Positions 6,472 to 7,574 of a stretch of 7,574 nucleotides of DNA are shown piece by piece (within the stretch, counting starts at the first letter, position 1; every line of letters starts with the position of its first letter). Location: contig JBGUKW010000214.1 of NCBI GenBank assembly GCA_045114665.1, positions 1 through 7,574 on the forward strand. Direction: 5' to 3'. Made by a program: the position numbers and the translations under genes. The notes beneath the pieces are model-generated. The model had not been told where the DNA came from, did not search any database, and saw nothing but the letters and a program-made list of their open reading frames with translations. The stretch is from CADAWZ01 sp045114665. GTDB lineage: Bacteria > Vulcanimicrobiota > CADAWZ01.

Positions 6472-6831
6472 ATCTACAACAGTAGAAATTAAATAGGGTT
6501 ATTAGACATCCGATACAAACAAGACCAAGAGGTCATCATCTACAACAGTAGAAATTAAATAGAGTTATTAGACTTTACATATCAAAAATAAACAAGGAGA
6601 TAATCTACAACAGTAGAAATTAAATAGAGTTATTAGACCTATTCAAGTTCATCTCAAGTTCATCTATCTACAACAGTAGAAATTAAATAGAGTTATTAGA
6701 CGAAAACAGAGAGCAGAAAACAGAGAGCAATCTACAACAGTAGAAATTAAATAGAGTTATTAGACATAAGAGATAAGAAAACAGACAAGAGATAAATCTA
6801 CAACAGTAGAAATTAAATAGAGTTATTAGAC
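6472..6831 (-). CRISPR. Type V-A (Cas12a) CRISPR array, 6 repeats and 5 spacers
   Basis: Repeats are 36 bases: 6472-6507, 6538-6573, 6603-6638, 6666-6701, 6730-6765 and 6796-6831. Spacers are 30, 29, 27, 28 and 30 bases. In crRNA sense (minus strand) each repeat starts GTCTAATAACTC and ends AATTTCTACTGTTGTAGAT. The end is the Cas12a crRNA handle, with stem TCTAC/GTAGA around loop TGTT, essentially as in Francisella-type Cas12a. Five repeats are identical. The leftmost (6472-6507) differs at 6497 (G for A), which marks it as the old, leader-distal end and puts the leader on the right beside the cas12a remnant. Mature guides would be handle plus spacer, cut by Cas12a itself if a functional copy exists. 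Spacers at 6639-6665, 6702-6729 and 6766-6795 each contain internal direct repeats. Confidence 0.97.
6644..6795. repeat. Internal direct repeats inside three consecutive spacers
   Basis: Spacer 6639-6665 ends in two tandem copies of CAAGTTCATCT (6644-6654 and 6655-6665). Spacer 6702-6729 is exactly two copies of GAAAACAGAGAGCA (6702-6715 and 6716-6729). Spacer 6766-6795 has AAGAGATAA at 6768-6776 and again at 6787-6795, a 19-base period. The periods (11, 14, 19) differ, so these are not one duplicated unit. In crRNA sense the latter two share TCTGTTTTCT followed two bases later by TCTCT. The two spacers at 6508-6537 and 6574-6602 lack such long repeats. Confidence 0.95.
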
Positions 6832-6964
6832 CCTTAAATGATCTGATAACTTAAATATTAATAATATAGATTAATATTATATTGATAAAATAAATTAAAA
6901 TATAAATCTAATAACTCATTTTTTAAAATAAAGACCGAGGTTTGTATTTAAAAAAATAGAATAT
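6832..6964 (-). promoter_or_regulatory. CRISPR leader region with anti-repeat-like inverted repeats
   Basis: This is 133 bases of very AT-rich non-coding DNA between the array and the cas12a remnant. The position, beside the conserved-repeat end of the array, makes it the leader. On the minus strand a TATAAT lies at 6881-6876 with only poor -35 matches, so it is a tentative array promoter. A perfect 9-base inverted repeat (AATATTAAT at 6854-6862, ATTAATATT at 6870-6878) overlaps it. Two sequences are complementary to the 5' part of the repeat: TCTAATAACTC at 6907-6917 (plus strand; exact over 11 bases) and TCTGATAACTT at 6842-6852 (9 of 11). The latter can pair with GAGTTATTAGA of the first repeat (6820-6830) across an 11-base loop. 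Confidence 0.7.
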
Positions 6965-7497
6965 TTATTCTTCATTCTGTACGAAATTTAGCCAATCCTC
7001 TTTTGTGATTTTTAAGTCTAATTTTTCTAATTGATTTTCATCTGCCTTTTTTATTCTTTCTATTAACATCAATCCCTTTCTTGCAATGTTATATGCACCA
7101 TTTGCATCAGCATTATTAGGTTGATTTTCATTGCAATTTCTTGAATCGAAAAATATTCCTTTATTATTTTTTACAGGAGAAATAATGTAATCTTCCTCTG
7201 TGTTTGGAATACTATTTCTCATTTGGAGCATAAGATTAAATAGCATTGCAAATCCATTTTTTCATTGAAGAAATTTGAATTGCTTAAATTTAGAATATCT
7301 TCTTTTATGTTATTTTCTCTTATTCCATATTTTTGGAATAAATTTTTAAATTCTTGAGTTAGAACTATTTTTTTGTATTGCCATTTTTGTTTTTCATCTT
7401 TAAATGATTTTATTCTATCTCCATTGCTACATAATGTTATGAAAAATATTAAAAATATTAAATAATATGTAAAATTTTTAATATAATATATCTTTCT
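6965..7497 (-). pseudogene. cas12a: cas12a (cpf1) C-terminal remnant, frameshifted and 5'-truncated
   Basis: About 178 codons remain of a gene that normally encodes about 1,200-1,300 residues. The 3' portion (7262 to the TAA at 6965-6967) reads as the Cas12a end: L-M-L-Q-M-R-N-S, then I-I-S-P-V-K, F-F-D-S-R-N, and the last RuvC motif N-A-D-A-N-G-A-Y-N with its catalytic Asp intact, finishing I-T-K-E-D-W-L-N-F-V-Q-N. Further upstream, in a different frame, come C-S-N-G-D-R-I, K-I-V-L-T-Q-E-F and L-F-Q-K-Y-G-I, which match the preceding Cas12a segment. Joining them needs one extra A in the A6 run at 7257-7262; without it the upstream frame stops at 7221-7219. K-N-F-T at 7479-7468 still sits the expected ten residues before the T-L-C-S-N-G motif, but those ten residues are now almost all hydrophobic. 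A stop lies at 7500-7498. It is a dead or dying effector gene unless the shift is a sequencing error and an intact 5' part lies outside. Confidence 0.85.
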
Positions 7498-7574
7498 TTA
7501 TTGTTCAATATAACCTTTCAAATTATATTTACTACAAATGGGTTTAACACGAACCCTCTATCCCATTTTATTGG
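7498..7574 (-). other. Window-edge segment upstream of the cas12a remnant; possible scrambled cas12a sequence
   Basis: All three minus-strand frames carry stops here. One frame (stop at about 7522-7520) reads G-F-V-L-N-P-F-V, reminiscent of the G-F-V motif region of Cas12a, which normally lies about 41 residues before the K-N-F motif. Here it is only about 77 bases (26 codons) before it and in another frame, so deletions would be needed. A short dyad (GGGTT ... AACCC, 7556-7540) overlaps it. The match is too short to be decisive; the segment could equally be unrelated intergenic or inserted DNA. Confidence 0.3.

Noticed and set aside
6474..6479. TTGTAG at the end of the last repeat as a -35 for the nuclease operon
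   Set aside because: It lies 20 bases from the candidate -10, too far for normal spacing.
6959..6970. GAATATTTATTC dyad with adjacent T-run as a terminator after the cas12a remnant
   Set aside because: The stem is at most four or five A-T-rich pairs with too short a loop; not a credible terminator.
7219..7482. Independent small lipoprotein gene upstream of the Cas12a tail
   Set aside because: No ATG/GTG/TTG start fits, and after the hydrophobic run the sequence matches Cas12a in order and spacing, so a decayed cas12a explains it better.

Overview
The window is a strongly AT-rich, compact bacterial chromosome segment. It has strong GGAGG-type ribosome binding sites, short intergenic gaps and intrinsic terminators. 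The genes point to a host-associated anaerobe. The voltage-gated potassium channel, the small 'WP-loop' membrane protein, the surface nuclease and the small protein encoded with it are of types I associate with low-GC Clostridia-like Firmicutes. The PEGA protein and Cas12a would also fit a Treponema-like spirochaete. I cannot settle the phylum from sequence alone. TGA is used as a stop (threonine aldolase), so the ordinary bacterial code applies.

Layout. Bases 1-2520 are plus-strand housekeeping and accessory genes: the tail of a GNAT acetyltransferase, a three-helix membrane protein, a probable terminator, a nitroreductase, a low-specificity threonine aldolase, and a GlsB/YeaQ-like membrane protein overlapping it. 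A bidirectional terminator (2541-2584) separates these from a minus-strand zinc-ribbon/PEGA-repeat membrane protein (2599-4155). That gene diverges from a six-helix voltage-gated K+ channel (4273-5013) across a 117-base gap holding two interlocked candidate promoters. A perfect 40-base palindrome (5013-5052) terminates the channel on one side and, on the other, a minus-strand two-gene operon: a conserved small protein (6413-6000) and a secreted beta-beta-alpha-metal DNA/RNA nuclease lipoprotein (6003-5065).

The right end is a type V-A (Cas12a) CRISPR locus on the minus strand. It has a six-repeat array (6472-6831), a leader (6832-6964), and a broken remnant of the Cas12a C-terminus (6965 to about 7497). 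The remnant keeps the last RuvC motif but has a one-base frameshift in an A6 run and loses recognisable homology, in a single frame, beyond about 7480. No adaptation genes are visible. The locus therefore looks like an array outliving its effector, although repeats 2-6 are identical and look well preserved.

The most unusual signal is in the array. Three consecutive leader-proximal spacers each contain their own internal direct repeat, with periods of 11, 14 and 19 bases, and two of them share a pyrimidine-rich core in crRNA sense. They look like samples of short tandem-repeat DNA rather than typical phage sequence. The leader also carries two sequences complementary to the 5' part of the repeat, one placed to form a hairpin across the leader-repeat junction. 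No terminator is visible between the array and the nuclease operon 58 bases downstream, so array transcripts may read into it.
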